8,637 nucleotides of DNA from DATEZO01 sp035255485 (GCA_035255485.1 DATEZO010000053.1:1-8637), one strand, 5' to 3'. Positions 1 through 7,429 are shown, counted from the first letter of the stretch. Numbers and translations are program-made. The notes: a model not told the origin generated them from the letters alone.

Positions 1-627
1 TGTGTCAGGCACGCGATGCATGACGGCTTGCTTGTCAATTGCGCGCAACAGGCCGTTGCATGTCAGACAGCGACTGAAGGCACGAATTGACCGGGCCAGA
101 TCGAAGCGCATCAGTACTTCGCAGATCTGTTCTTCGCAGACAATCGAGTGCAGATAGCAGCCAAGAACGATGTCCTTGCGGATCAGCAGATCCCGGTCGC
201 GCGTCAATACAATGCGCGCCTCGCCAGCGGCAATGCAGGCAACCTCGGCATCGCTGTAACTGTTGCGGTACAGCACGTCAAAGCCGAGCATGCGCAGATG
301 CCTGGCAAGCTGCCCGAGATGCGCATCTGCAATGAATTTCACGCCGCGCACAGGCCGCGCAGGCACGCATGTAACAGTTGAAATATCCAGTCGCTGGAAA
401 TGCGGGTAGACGCTGATCCGGTCACCGTCCCGCATCCGCCGCGAAAACCCGGCCGGCACGCCGTTCGCCAGAATGAGCTCGACTTCGGTATGCGGCACGC
501 CAAGCGCTTCCATGGCGTGCTTGACAGTTGCATCGCGCGCGTATTCGTGCATGAACGGGCGATGCCGGAACGGCCGTGAAATAAAGGCATTCAGCTCAGC
601 ATAAAAACGAAATTCTGCAGTCGCCAT
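1..627 (-). CDS. Mut7-C RNase-domain protein with N-terminal ubiquitin-like domain (partial, C-terminus outside window)
   Basis: I translated this frame by hand. It is open from the start codon to base 1, about 209 residues, and lacks its stop. Residues ~1-90 (MATAEFRFYAELNAF...) resemble the beta-grasp, ThiS/MoaD-like Mut7-C ubiquitin domain, ending in a DGDRISVYPHF stretch. Residues ~95 onward match the Mut7-C RNase domain, a PIN-like fold: KFIADAHLGQLARHLRMLGFD, then ARIVLTRDRDLL, then a CLTCNG half of a zinc ribbon whose second CxxC should lie beyond the edge. The aspartates of IADA and TRDRD are the expected acidic metal-binding residues. The family usually has ~240-250 residues, so ~40 are missing. 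ATG at 627 is preferred because GGA lies 8 nt upstream; the in-frame ATG at 633 leaves only 2 nt of spacing. Substrate is unknown; the name comes from nematode Mut-7, and RNase activity is inferred from the family. Confidence 0.85.
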   Translation of the reverse strand, partial: MATAEFRFYAELNAFISRPFRHRPFMHEYARDATVKHAMEALGVPHTEVELILANGVPAGFSRRMRDGDRISVYPHFQRLDISTVTCVPARPVRGVKFIADAHLGQLARHLRMLGFDVLYRNSYSDAEVACIAAGEARIVLTRDRDLLIRKDIVLGCYLHSIVCEEQICEVLMRFDLARSIRAFSRCLTCNGLLRAIDKQAVMHRVPDT

Positions 628-668
628 TATCATGTTCCGGACGCATTGATCGAGAACGTCTTGACCGC

Positions 669-697
669 ATTATGCGCGAATTTTCCGCATGTTCTAC
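669..697 (-). promoter_or_regulatory. Weak candidate promoter for the Mut7-C gene
   Basis: On the minus strand, CATAAT (669-674) sits 17 nt downstream of GTAGAA (692-697) and about 35 nt before the Mut7-C start. The -10 is a good match to TATAAT, but the -35 matches only two of six bases. Nothing else promoter-like is evident between this gene and the AraC remnant. Confidence 0.22.
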
Positions 698-734
698 GCC
701 GCATCCCCATCCTTTCCCACCGGAAATGGATGTC

Positions 735-1003
735 TCAGCGCTTGCCTCCGCGATAAGCGCCCGGAGTGATGCCGGCCCATTCCTTGAATGCATGATTCAA
801 CGAGCTTTGCTCCCGGTAACCAAGCAAAAATGTGATGTCGACAATGGCATCAGCGCATCCGGTGCAAGGCCTGCGGCGCATGCCATATCCCGTACCGCAA
901 CACCGCGCGCGACCGCCGCTTCGATCAAGGGTTGCAGATAGAGGCTGGCGACCCGGCCGTCATGCGGACTGAAACGGTTTGAAGCGGGGTCGGAAGCTGG
1001 CAT
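735..1003 (-). pseudogene. AraC-family transcriptional regulator, internally deleted and frameshifted remnant
   Basis: Two ends of one AraC-type regulator survive. From the ATG at 1003, a frame reads MPASDPASNRFSP...ASLYLQPLIEAAVARG...RDMACAAGLAPDALMP. This is typical of the N-terminus of the OruR/ArgR-like group with an arabinose-binding-type N-terminal domain. From about base 850 leftward, in a different frame, the sequence reads IVDITFLLGY, REQSSLNHAFKEWAGITPG, AYRGGKR, stop (735-737). This is the last part of the second helix-turn-helix of AraC proteins. The full-length family has ~330-345 residues, so roughly 240 residues (~700 bp) are missing at a junction near 840-855. The original frame runs on past the junction to a stop at 797. 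A GTG at 1033 is an alternative start with no better ribosome site. It is divergent from the FAD oxidoreductase operon and was plausibly its regulator; it can no longer bind DNA or ligand as such. Confidence 0.8.
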
Positions 1004-1048
1004 GATGGGACAACCGGGTTGGCGTGAATGCACAATACAGGGTCGAGA

Positions 1049-1078
1049 TTGTCAGGTATGCTTTTTCGGCAGTATGAC
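1049..1078 (+). promoter_or_regulatory. Candidate sigma-70 promoter of the 1105-5916 operon
   Basis: TTGTCA (1049-1054, five of six matches to the -35 consensus) and TATGAC (1073-1078, four of six to the -10) are separated by 18 nt. Transcription would start near 1085, leaving a short ~20-nt leader before the GTG at 1105. It lies in the only intergenic space ahead of the three-gene operon. Confidence 0.45.
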
Positions 1079-1080
1079 AA
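1049..1080. promoter_or_regulatory. Inverted repeat TTGTCA-N20-TGACAA, possible operator
   Basis: Perfect 6-bp arms at 1049-1054 and 1075-1080 are separated by 20 bp and overlap the candidate promoter. Further related elements are nearby: ACAAT (1032-1036) opposite ATTGT (1048-1052), and TGACAAG (1075-1081) repeated as TGACTTG (1087-1093). The position between the divergent AraC remnant and the operon suggests regulator binding. Short arms of this size can also occur by chance. Confidence 0.35.
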
Positions 1081-1104
1081 GCTGCGTGACTTGAAAGGGA
1101 CAGT

Positions 1105-2715
1105 GTGAGACGCTGGAATGGCTGGGGTGACGACACCATCGCACTTGTATTGAATCCGCACACGCTCGCCTTCCTGCGCGAGCGCATCGGCGCCGGCACA
1201 CCGCCGCGGGATGCCACGCTGGAGGAAGCGTGCCGTACTCTGCCGGCAAGCCGCCTGGCGCCGCATCGCCTGCTCGACACCGCCCCGGAAACCCGCTTGC
1301 GCCATGCCCTGGGCCAAAGCCTGCCGGACTGGCTGAAGCTGCGCTACGGCAGGATCGGCGCGGCGCCGGATGCAATCGCCTTTCCCGAAAGCGGCGCGCA
1401 GGTGCGCGCATTGCTGGATTACGCCAAACAATGCGGCGCGGTGCTGATTCCCTACGGCGGCGGCACCAGCGTGGCAGGCCACCTGAGCGTGCCGCGCGGC
1501 GATGCGCCGGTACTGACTGTCAGCCTGGCGCGGCTGTCGAACCTGATCGACCTCGACCGCACCACGCAACTGGCGACCTTCGGCGCCGGCATTGCCGGCC
1601 CCGACCTGGAGGCGCAGTTGCGCGCGCAGGGTTATACGCTCGGCCATTTTCCGCAATCGTTCGAATATGCCACGCTTGGCGGCTGGATCGCCACCCGCTC
1701 ATCGGGCCAGCAATCGTTGCGCTACGGCCGCATCGAGCAACTGTTTGCGGGCGGCACCCTGGAAACGCCGCGCGGCACGCTGCGCATGCCGGCCTTTCCC
1801 GCTTCGGCCGCCGGCATCGACCTGCGCGAGATGGTGCTCGGTTCGGAGGGCCGCATCGGTATCCTGACCGAAGCGACCGTGCGCATCTCGCCGCTGCCTC
1901 AGCGCGAATCCTTCCACGCCGTCTTTTTCCCCGATTGGGAACAGGCGGAACAGGCGGCGCGCGCGCTGGTGCAGGCAAAATTGCCGCTCTCGATGCTGCG
2001 CCTGTCGAATCCGGTCGAAACCCTCACCACCCTGACGCTGGCCGGCCATGAAACATTGATCGGCCTGCTGGAACGCTATCTCGGCTGGCGCGGCTGCCGC
2101 AGTAGCAAATGCCTGCTGCTGTTGGGCGCGAGCGGCCGCAATGCCGCAGTGGCAAACACGCTGCGCGATGCCGTGCGAATCACGCGCCAATACCGCGGCG
2201 TCCACATCGGCCGCGCGATCGGTGAAAAATGGAAGCAGAACCGCTTTCGCAACGTCTATTTGCGCAATGCACTGTGGCAGCACGGCTATGCAATCGATAC
2301 GGTTGAAACCGCGGTGGACTGGCCACGGGTACGCGGCATGATGCAGGCCATCGAACAGGCTGCCGCCGCCGCGATGGCCGCATCCGGCGAACGCCTGCAC
2401 GGGTACACTCACCTGTCGCATTTCTATGCGCAAGGCGCAAGCGTTTACAGCACCTTCGTTTACCGCCTGGCGGGCAATTACGAGGAAGACCTGGCACGCT
2501 GGCGCGCACTGAAGCATGCCGCCAGCCAGGCGATCGTCGATCACAGCGGCACCATCAGCCACCAGCATGGCGTCGGGACCGACCATGCAGCGTATCTGCC
2601 AGCGGAAAAAGGACCGCTCGGGATCGGCGCGATGCGCGCACTGTGCCGCCATTTCGACCCGTACGGCATGATGAATCCCGGCAAGCTGCTACCGGCTGAA
2701 TCGGAAGGCGGTTGA
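1105..2715 (+). CDS. FAD-binding oxidoreductase, alkylglycerone-phosphate synthase (AGPS/ADPS)-like
   Basis: This 536-residue flavoprotein belongs to the vanillyl-alcohol-oxidase/PCMH superfamily and most resembles alkyldihydroxyacetone-phosphate synthase, which swaps the acyl chain of acyl-DHAP for a fatty alcohol. The N-terminal RRWNGWGDD is the ADPS-type opening and fixes the GTG start at 1105, preceded by AAGGGA. FAD_binding_4 covers ~85-260, with the pyrophosphate loop PYGGGTSVAG at 116-125 and GSEGRIGILTEATVRI at 246-261. The C-terminal cap has the family's GEKWKQNRFRNVYLRN (373-388), HLSHFYAQGASVYSTF (436-451) and SHQHGVGT (485-492). Y448 and R387 fall where ADPS has a conserved catalytic Tyr and an Arg. 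The usual HHH is HQH here. Eukaryotic ADPS is ~600-650 residues including targeting sequence. It is the first gene of an operon, 1 nt ahead of the GlpD-like gene. The natural substrate is unproven; another 2-hydroxy-acid or polyol oxidase role is possible. Confidence 0.88.
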   Translation: MRRWNGWGDDTIALVLNPHTLAFLRERIGAGTPPRDATLEEACRTLPASRLAPHRLLDTAPETRLRHALGQSLPDWLKLRYGRIGAAPDAIAFPESGAQVRALLDYAKQCGAVLIPYGGGTSVAGHLSVPRGDAPVLTVSLARLSNLIDLDRTTQLATFGAGIAGPDLEAQLRAQGYTLGHFPQSFEYATLGGWIATRSSGQQSLRYGRIEQLFAGGTLETPRGTLRMPAFPASAAGIDLREMVLGSEGRIGILTEATVRISPLPQRESFHAVFFPDWEQAEQAARALVQAKLPLSMLRLSNPVETLTTLTLAGHETLIGLLERYLGWRGCRSSKCLLLLGASGRNAAVANTLRDAVRITRQYRGVHIGRAIGEKWKQNRFRNVYLRNALWQHGYAIDTVETAVDWPRVRGMMQAIEQAAAAAMAASGERLHGYTHLSHFYAQGASVYSTFVYRLAGNYEEDLARWRALKHAASQAIVDHSGTISHQHGVGTDHAAYLPAEKGPLGIGAMRALCRHFDPYGMMNPGKLLPAESEGG

Positions 2716-2716
2716 C

Positions 2717-4324
2717 ATGTGGCCGACCGGCTGGCGCACGCACATCCCGGCAATCCTTGCCAGCCGAAAATGGGACCTCCTCATCATCGGCGGCGGCATC
2801 ACCGGCGCTGGCATCCTGCTGGAAGCCGCGCGCAACGGCTTGCAGGCCCTGCTGGTCGAACAGCGCGATTTCGCCTGGGGCGCCTCCAGCCGCTCCTCGA
2901 AGCTGGTGCATGGCGGACTGCGTTATATCAAGCAGGGCAAGCTGCAATTGACCCGCGATTCGGTGCGGGAGCGACAGCGCCTGCTGCAAGAAGCGGCTGG
3001 CCTGGTCGTGCCGCAAGGCTTTGCCTTTGCCGATTACCACGGCCGCCCGCCGGGCCGCCGGGTGTTTTCCGTCGCGCTGGCGTTGTATGACATGATGGCC
3101 GGGCAACACGCGCGTCATTATTACCCGACCGATGAATTCCTGATGCTGGCGCCGCACATCGAGCGCAGCGGATTGCGCGGCGGCCTGTGCTACGCCGATG
3201 CCAAGACCGACGATGCGCGGCTGGTGCTGCGCGTGCTGCAGGAAGCGGCCGCCGCCGGCGGCGTTGCGATCAATTACATGGCGGCGGCGCAGCTGCTGCA
3301 TGTGCAAGGCAAGGCCAGCGGCGCACGCCTGCTGGATGCGGCCAGCAGCACCACCTGCGAAGTCGATGCCGGAGTCGTCATCAATGCCACCGGCGCCTGG
3401 GGCGATGCATTGCGGCCCGCTTCCCATCCCAAGCCGGCGTTGCGGCCATTGCGCGGCAGCCACCTGATCTTTCCGGCATGGCGCCTGCCGGTGTCTCAAG
3501 CCGTCAGCCTGATGCATCCGCATGACGGGCGTCCGGTATTCGCCTTTCCGTGGGAAGGCGTGACGCTGGTCGGCACCACCGATGTCGATCACCGCGACAG
3601 CATGCAGGACGAGGCATCGATCACCCAGGACGAAGTTGCCTACCTGATGGCAGCCATCCGGTTCCAGTTCCCGCAACTGGACTTGACCCGGGACGACATC
3701 ATTTCGACCTATGCCGGGGTGCGCCCCGTGGTCGACAGCGGCAAGCCGGACCCATCGAAGGAAGGACGCGACCATGCGGTATGGCTGGAAGACGGCCTGC
3801 TCTCGGTCACCGGCGGCAAGCTGACCACCTTCCGCCTGATCGCGCTGGATGCACTCAGGCACGCGGCGCCGCTGCTGCCCGGCTGGCATGCCAAGCTGCG
3901 CGCAGCACCGGTATTCGCCCCCACGCCGGCGCTGCCCCTGGCGACGCCGGTATTGGGCGTACGGCAGCGGCTGCGGCTGCAGGGGCGCTACGGCCGCCAT
4001 GCGCCGGCACTATTGGCGCTGGCGCGCGACGACGAACTGGAGGCGATTGCCGGCACCGAAACCCTGTGGGCCGAATTGCGCTGGGCGGCGCGTAGCGAAG
4101 CAGTGCTGCATCTGGAAGACCTGCTGCTGCGACGCACCCGCCTCGGCCTGCTGCTGCGCGAGGGCGGGGTTGGATCACTGCCTCGCATCCGCGCCATCTG
4201 CCAGCCTGAACTGGGCTGGAGCAACACGCAATGGGCATCCGAACAGGCGCATTATCTGGAATTATGGCGCAGACGCTACTGCACACCGCCGCCAGCCGAT
4301 ATCCTGCCCGCAGTCCGCCCTTGA
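2717..4324 (+). CDS. GlpD-like FAD-dependent glycerol-3-phosphate dehydrogenase/oxidase
   Basis: This 535-residue protein is a homologue of the respiratory sn-glycerol-3-phosphate dehydrogenase GlpD (~500 residues), which oxidises G3P to dihydroxyacetone phosphate and passes electrons to quinone at the inner membrane. A Rossmann FAD motif, DLLIIGGGITGAG, lies at 20-32, with the ribose-binding acid E49. The substrate-site segment SSKLVHGGLRYI is at 60-71. LVGTTDVDH is at 284-292, TYAGVRP at 331-337, RD at 351-352 and SVTGGKLTTFR at 363-373. These retain the Arg and Lys that bind the phosphate and ketone in E. coli GlpD. The DAO C-terminal domain spans ~410-520. The first GlpD signature is degenerate: LLEAARNG replaces the usual ARDAAxRG-type sequence. 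The ATG lies 1 nt after the preceding stop, with GGAAGGCGG upstream, so translation is probably coupled. Its place between an AGPS-like enzyme and an unusual kinase argues for a specialised paralogue rather than housekeeping GlpD. Confidence 0.88.
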   Translation: MWPTGWRTHIPAILASRKWDLLIIGGGITGAGILLEAARNGLQALLVEQRDFAWGASSRSSKLVHGGLRYIKQGKLQLTRDSVRERQRLLQEAAGLVVPQGFAFADYHGRPPGRRVFSVALALYDMMAGQHARHYYPTDEFLMLAPHIERSGLRGGLCYADAKTDDARLVLRVLQEAAAAGGVAINYMAAAQLLHVQGKASGARLLDAASSTTCEVDAGVVINATGAWGDALRPASHPKPALRPLRGSHLIFPAWRLPVSQAVSLMHPHDGRPVFAFPWEGVTLVGTTDVDHRDSMQDEASITQDEVAYLMAAIRFQFPQLDLTRDDIISTYAGVRPVVDSGKPDPSKEGRDHAVWLEDGLLSVTGGKLTTFRLIALDALRHAAPLLPGWHAKLRAAPVFAPTPALPLATPVLGVRQRLRLQGRYGRHAPALLALARDDELEAIAGTETLWAELRWAARSEAVLHLEDLLLRRTRLGLLLREGGVGSLPRIRAICQPELGWSNTQWASEQAHYLELWRRRYCTPPPADILPAVRP

Positions 4325-4353
4325 AAAGTCAAGGTTGATACGAAAGGAGCGCC

Positions 4354-5916
4354 ATGCCCGACGACTATATCCTGGCAATCGATAACGGCACGCAAAGCGT
4401 GCGCGCGCTGCTGTTCGACCTGCACGGCCGGATCGTCGCCAAGTCGCAGGTGCATCTGGATGCGTATTTTTCGGCGCATCCCGGCTGGGTCGAGCATGAT
4501 GCCGAAGCTTACTGGCAGGCGCTCTGCGCCGCATGCCAGCGCCTGTGGGCGGAAAACGATATCCGCAAGGAGGCAATCAAGGGCGTCGCCGTCACCACGC
4601 AGCGCGGCACGGTAATCAGTCTGGATAAAAACGGCCAGCCGCTGCGCCCCGCCATCGTCTGGCTCGACCAGCGCCGCACCACCGAAGTGCCGCCGATCAG
4701 CCTGTTCTGGCGCACCGCGTTCAAGCTGGCGCGGGTCGATGGCACGATCAATTTCTTTCGGGGCGAAGCGGAAACCAACTGGATCAAGGCACACCAGCCG
4801 GAAATCTGGGACAGGACCGACAAATTCCTGCTGTTGTCCGGCTACCTGAATTACCGGCTGTGCGGCCGCTTCGTCGATTCGTCCGGATCGCAGGTCGGCT
4901 ATATTCCATTCGACTACAAGCGCCTGGCCTGGGCCAGGCCGGGCGACTGGAAATGGCAGGCATTGGCCATCGAGCGCGACATGCTGCCGGAGCTGGTTGC
5001 GCCGGGCGACGAGATCGGCCGGATCGAGGCCGCTGCCGCTGCCGCGACCGGCATTCCGCCCGGCCTGCCGCTGATTGCGGCGGCTGCCGACAAGGCCTGC
5101 GAAGTGACCGGCGCCGGCTGCCTGGAGCCGCAGATCGGCTGCATCAGCTACGGCACCACCGCCACCATCAATACCACCAGCCGCAAGTATCTCGAAGTCA
5201 CGCCTTTCATTCCACCCTATCCTGCCGCATTGCCCGGTGCATACAGCATCGAGGTGCAGATTTTCCGCGGCTACTGGATGGTCAACTGGTTCAAGGAACA
5301 GTTCGCCCATTACGAACAATCGTTGGCAGCGGAACAAGGCATCGCGCCGGAAACCCTGTTCGACGACTTGCTGAATGCGGTGCCCCCCGGCTCCATGGGG
5401 TTGATGCTGCAACCCTACTGGACACCCGGCATCAAGCTGCCCGGACCGGAAGCCAAAGGCGCGGTGATCGGCTTCGGCGACGTTCATACGCGTGCCCATT
5501 TCTATCGTGCGATCCTGGAAGGCCTGGCCTATGCGCTGCGCGATGGCAAGGAACGCATCGAACAGCGCAGCGGCGTGCCAATCACCTCGTTGCGCGTATC
5601 TGGCGGCGGCTCGCAAAGCGATGCGGCGATGCAATTGACCGCAGACATTTTTGGCCTGCCGACCGCACGGCCGCATATCTACGAAACCTCCGGCCTCGGT
5701 GCTGCGATCAATGCGGCGGTGGGGTTGAAGCTGCATCCGGATTTCCCCACTGCGATCCGGGAGATGACGCGCATCGGCTGCGTATTCGAACCGAATCCGC
5801 AGCATCGGCGCATCTACAATGACCTGTATCACCGCGTATACCGGAAAATGTATGGCCGCCTGCAACCCCTCTACAAGGCGATCCAGGCAATCACCGGCTA
5901 TCCGGACCTCGGCTGA
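4354..5916 (+). CDS. FGGY-family carbohydrate kinase
   Basis: This 520-residue ATP-dependent sugar/polyol kinase has the two-domain FGGY fold. The first phosphate loop YILAIDNGTQSVRALLFD is at 5-22. The sugar-side WLDQRR is at 103-108. The probable catalytic base is D246 in AAADKACEVTGAG. The adenosine-side ISYGTTATINTTS is at 264-276, and the second FGGY signature SGGGSQSDAAMQLTADIFG is at 416-434. Its length is normal for the family (480-530). It is not a canonical glycerol kinase: the GlpK catalytic GDQ segment is ADK here, and the insert around 110-150 differs. Substrate is unassigned; a glycerol-like or O-substituted polyol fits its partners. A strong AAAGGAG at 4343-4349 precedes the ATG. 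It starts 29 bp after the GlpD-like gene and appears to be the last gene of that operon. Confidence 0.88.
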   Translation: MPDDYILAIDNGTQSVRALLFDLHGRIVAKSQVHLDAYFSAHPGWVEHDAEAYWQALCAACQRLWAENDIRKEAIKGVAVTTQRGTVISLDKNGQPLRPAIVWLDQRRTTEVPPISLFWRTAFKLARVDGTINFFRGEAETNWIKAHQPEIWDRTDKFLLLSGYLNYRLCGRFVDSSGSQVGYIPFDYKRLAWARPGDWKWQALAIERDMLPELVAPGDEIGRIEAAAAAATGIPPGLPLIAAAADKACEVTGAGCLEPQIGCISYGTTATINTTSRKYLEVTPFIPPYPAALPGAYSIEVQIFRGYWMVNWFKEQFAHYEQSLAAEQGIAPETLFDDLLNAVPPGSMGLMLQPYWTPGIKLPGPEAKGAVIGFGDVHTRAHFYRAILEGLAYALRDGKERIEQRSGVPITSLRVSGGGSQSDAAMQLTADIFGLPTARPHIYETSGLGAAINAAVGLKLHPDFPTAIREMTRIGCVFEPNPQHRRIYNDLYHRVYRKMYGRLQPLYKAIQAITGYPDLG

Positions 5917-5980
5917 CTGCCGCAGCGGCATGGAATCTTTCGCATGGCGGTCAATCCAAAAGACCAGTCTGGCATGGGCC

Positions 5981-5990
5981 AGAGAAGGAA
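5981..5990 (+). promoter_or_regulatory. Ribosome binding site choosing the NDH-2 start
   Basis: AGAGAAGGAA lies 4-5 nt upstream of the in-frame ATG at 5995. The earlier ATG at 5944 has only a weak GGAA, so 5995 is the favoured start. Confidence 0.6.
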
Positions 5991-5994
5991 ATTC

Positions 5995-7389
5995 ATGCCT
6001 CATTTCATCAATCCGCGCAATGCAAGCCATACGGCAACAACCGATCATCAATCGATGCGCAGCGGGCAGAGCACCAGGCCGCACCGCATCGTGATCGTCG
6101 GCGGCGGCGCGGGTGGACTGGAACTGGCAACGCGGCTGGGGGACAAACTCACCCGTTCCGGCCGCGCCATGGTAGTGCTGGCGGACCGCTCGCCGACACA
6201 TCTCTGGAAACCGTTGCTGCATGAAGTCGCTGCCGGCAGCATGGATGCCAATGCGAACCAGCTTGAATATGTCGCACAGGCGCGCTGGCATCATTTCGAA
6301 TTCCAGCAAGGCGACTTGACGGGTCTTGATCGCGCACGGAAAACCCTCACGCTTTCCGCAGTGCGGGACCAGGAAGGCGTCGAGATCCTGCCGCAGCGCG
6401 AGATTGCCTACGATACGCTGGTACTGGCGATTGGCAGCGTGACGAATTTCTTTGGCACGCCGGGCGCAGCCGCCCATGCCATCGCGGTCGATACCGTCAA
6501 CGAAGCAGAGCATTTCCGCCGCCGCCTGATTGCCGCCTGCATGCGAACCCAAAACCGGCTGGGCGATGCCGGGCATCAGCAACGCCCGCACGTCGATATC
6601 GTCATCATCGGCGGCGGCGCGACCGGCGTCGAACTGTCGGCGGAATTGCGCAATACGGCGCAAGTGCTGGGGGCTTACGGCTTGCATCATCTCGATCCGC
6701 GGCGCGATGTGCGCATCACGATCATTGAAGCCGGTCCGCGCATTCTCGGCCCTTTACCGGAATATATCGCGCGCGAGACGGCGCAAACGCTGCAGCGCCT
6801 CGACATCCGGCTGTTGACCGGCGAAAAAGTCACCGAGGTACGCAGCGATGCGGTGCTGACGGCGAGCGGCAAAGCCGTGCCGGCCGACCTGATCGTCTGG
6901 GCAGCCGGCATCCAGGTTCCTCCGGTACTGGCCGATTGCGGCCTGCCGGTCAACAAGCTGGGGCAAGTGCTGGTGTCGCAGACGCTGCAGACCGAGATTG
7001 ATCCGGATATTTTCGCTTTCGGCGATTGCGCCAGCTGCCCCTGGCCACAGACCGGGAAAACCGTCCCGCCGCGCGCCCAGGCGGCGCACCAGCAGGCCAG
7101 GTTTCTCTATCACGCCTTGCAACGCCGGCTGGCCGGCGAGCCGCCGGGGCGATTCACGTATCGCGATCGCGGATCGCTGGTGTCGCTGGGGCGCTTCAAT
7201 GCGGTCGGCAATCTGATGGGCAAGCTCATCGGCAAATCGGTGCTGGTGGAAGGTACGCTGGCGCGCCTGCTGTACATGTCGCTGTATCGCTCCCATTTGA
7301 TCGCGCTGCACGGCGTCATTCGCATGGCACTCGACACGCTGGCGCAATGGGCCCGCCGCAAGACGTCACCGCGCGTGAAGCTGCACTGA
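5995..7389 (+). CDS. ndh: Type II NADH dehydrogenase (NDH-2), NAD(P)/FAD-dependent oxidoreductase
   Basis: This 464-residue single-subunit NADH:quinone oxidoreductase moves electrons from NADH to quinone at the cytoplasmic face of the inner membrane without pumping protons. The FAD-binding Rossmann motif is HRIVIVGGGAGGLELATRLG at ~30-49. The NADH-binding motif is VDIVIIGGGATGVELSAEL at ~200-218. The second FAD motif is DIFAFGDCA at ~338-346. The quinone-site AQAAHQ (~361-366) matches the AQxAxQ pattern of NDH-2. The C-terminal GKLIGKSVLVEGTLARLLYMSLYRSHLIALHG-type region (positions ~409-450) is the usual amphipathic membrane anchor. An ATG at 5944 would add 17 residues; even from 5995 there are ~30 residues before the first beta strand, longer than usual. 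It follows the kinase by 78 bp without a clear terminator, so read-through is possible. As the window's other likely quinone reductase, it shares its electron acceptor with the GlpD-like enzyme. Confidence 0.9.
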   Translation: MPHFINPRNASHTATTDHQSMRSGQSTRPHRIVIVGGGAGGLELATRLGDKLTRSGRAMVVLADRSPTHLWKPLLHEVAAGSMDANANQLEYVAQARWHHFEFQQGDLTGLDRARKTLTLSAVRDQEGVEILPQREIAYDTLVLAIGSVTNFFGTPGAAAHAIAVDTVNEAEHFRRRLIAACMRTQNRLGDAGHQQRPHVDIVIIGGGATGVELSAELRNTAQVLGAYGLHHLDPRRDVRITIIEAGPRILGPLPEYIARETAQTLQRLDIRLLTGEKVTEVRSDAVLTASGKAVPADLIVWAAGIQVPPVLADCGLPVNKLGQVLVSQTLQTEIDPDIFAFGDCASCPWPQTGKTVPPRAQAAHQQARFLYHALQRRLAGEPPGRFTYRDRGSLVSLGRFNAVGNLMGKLIGKSVLVEGTLARLLYMSLYRSHLIALHGVIRMALDTLAQWARRKTSPRVKLH

Positions 7390-7429
7390 GAGCAAGTCGC
7401 GTTGCATCGGAAAACCTACTGCTGCATTA

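Noticed and set aside
339..793. Minus-strand frames at 339-590 and 596-793 as separate genes
   Set aside because: The first overlaps the Mut7-C gene in another frame; the second overlaps its start and the AraC remnant. Neither shows family motifs.
797..1033. 78-codon minus-strand frame as a real small protein
   Set aside because: Its first part is the N-terminus of an AraC regulator, and its end is out-of-frame C-terminal AraC sequence, so it is a by-product of the deletion rather than a gene.
2555..4000. 481-codon open frame on the minus strand opposite the GlpD-like gene
   Set aside because: Low-complexity Gln/Arg/Ala translation without motifs, antisense to a well-supported gene and without a convincing ribosome site.
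5918..5928. Short GCCG-CAG-CGGC hairpin after the kinase as a terminator
   Set aside because: Only four base pairs and no following T-run; too weak to claim termination.
4276..6690. 804-codon open frame on the minus strand opposite the kinase and NDH-2 genes
   Set aside because: It is antisense to two clear enzyme genes with full family motifs; its own translation shows no recognisable domain. Long antisense frames are expected in GC-rich coding DNA.
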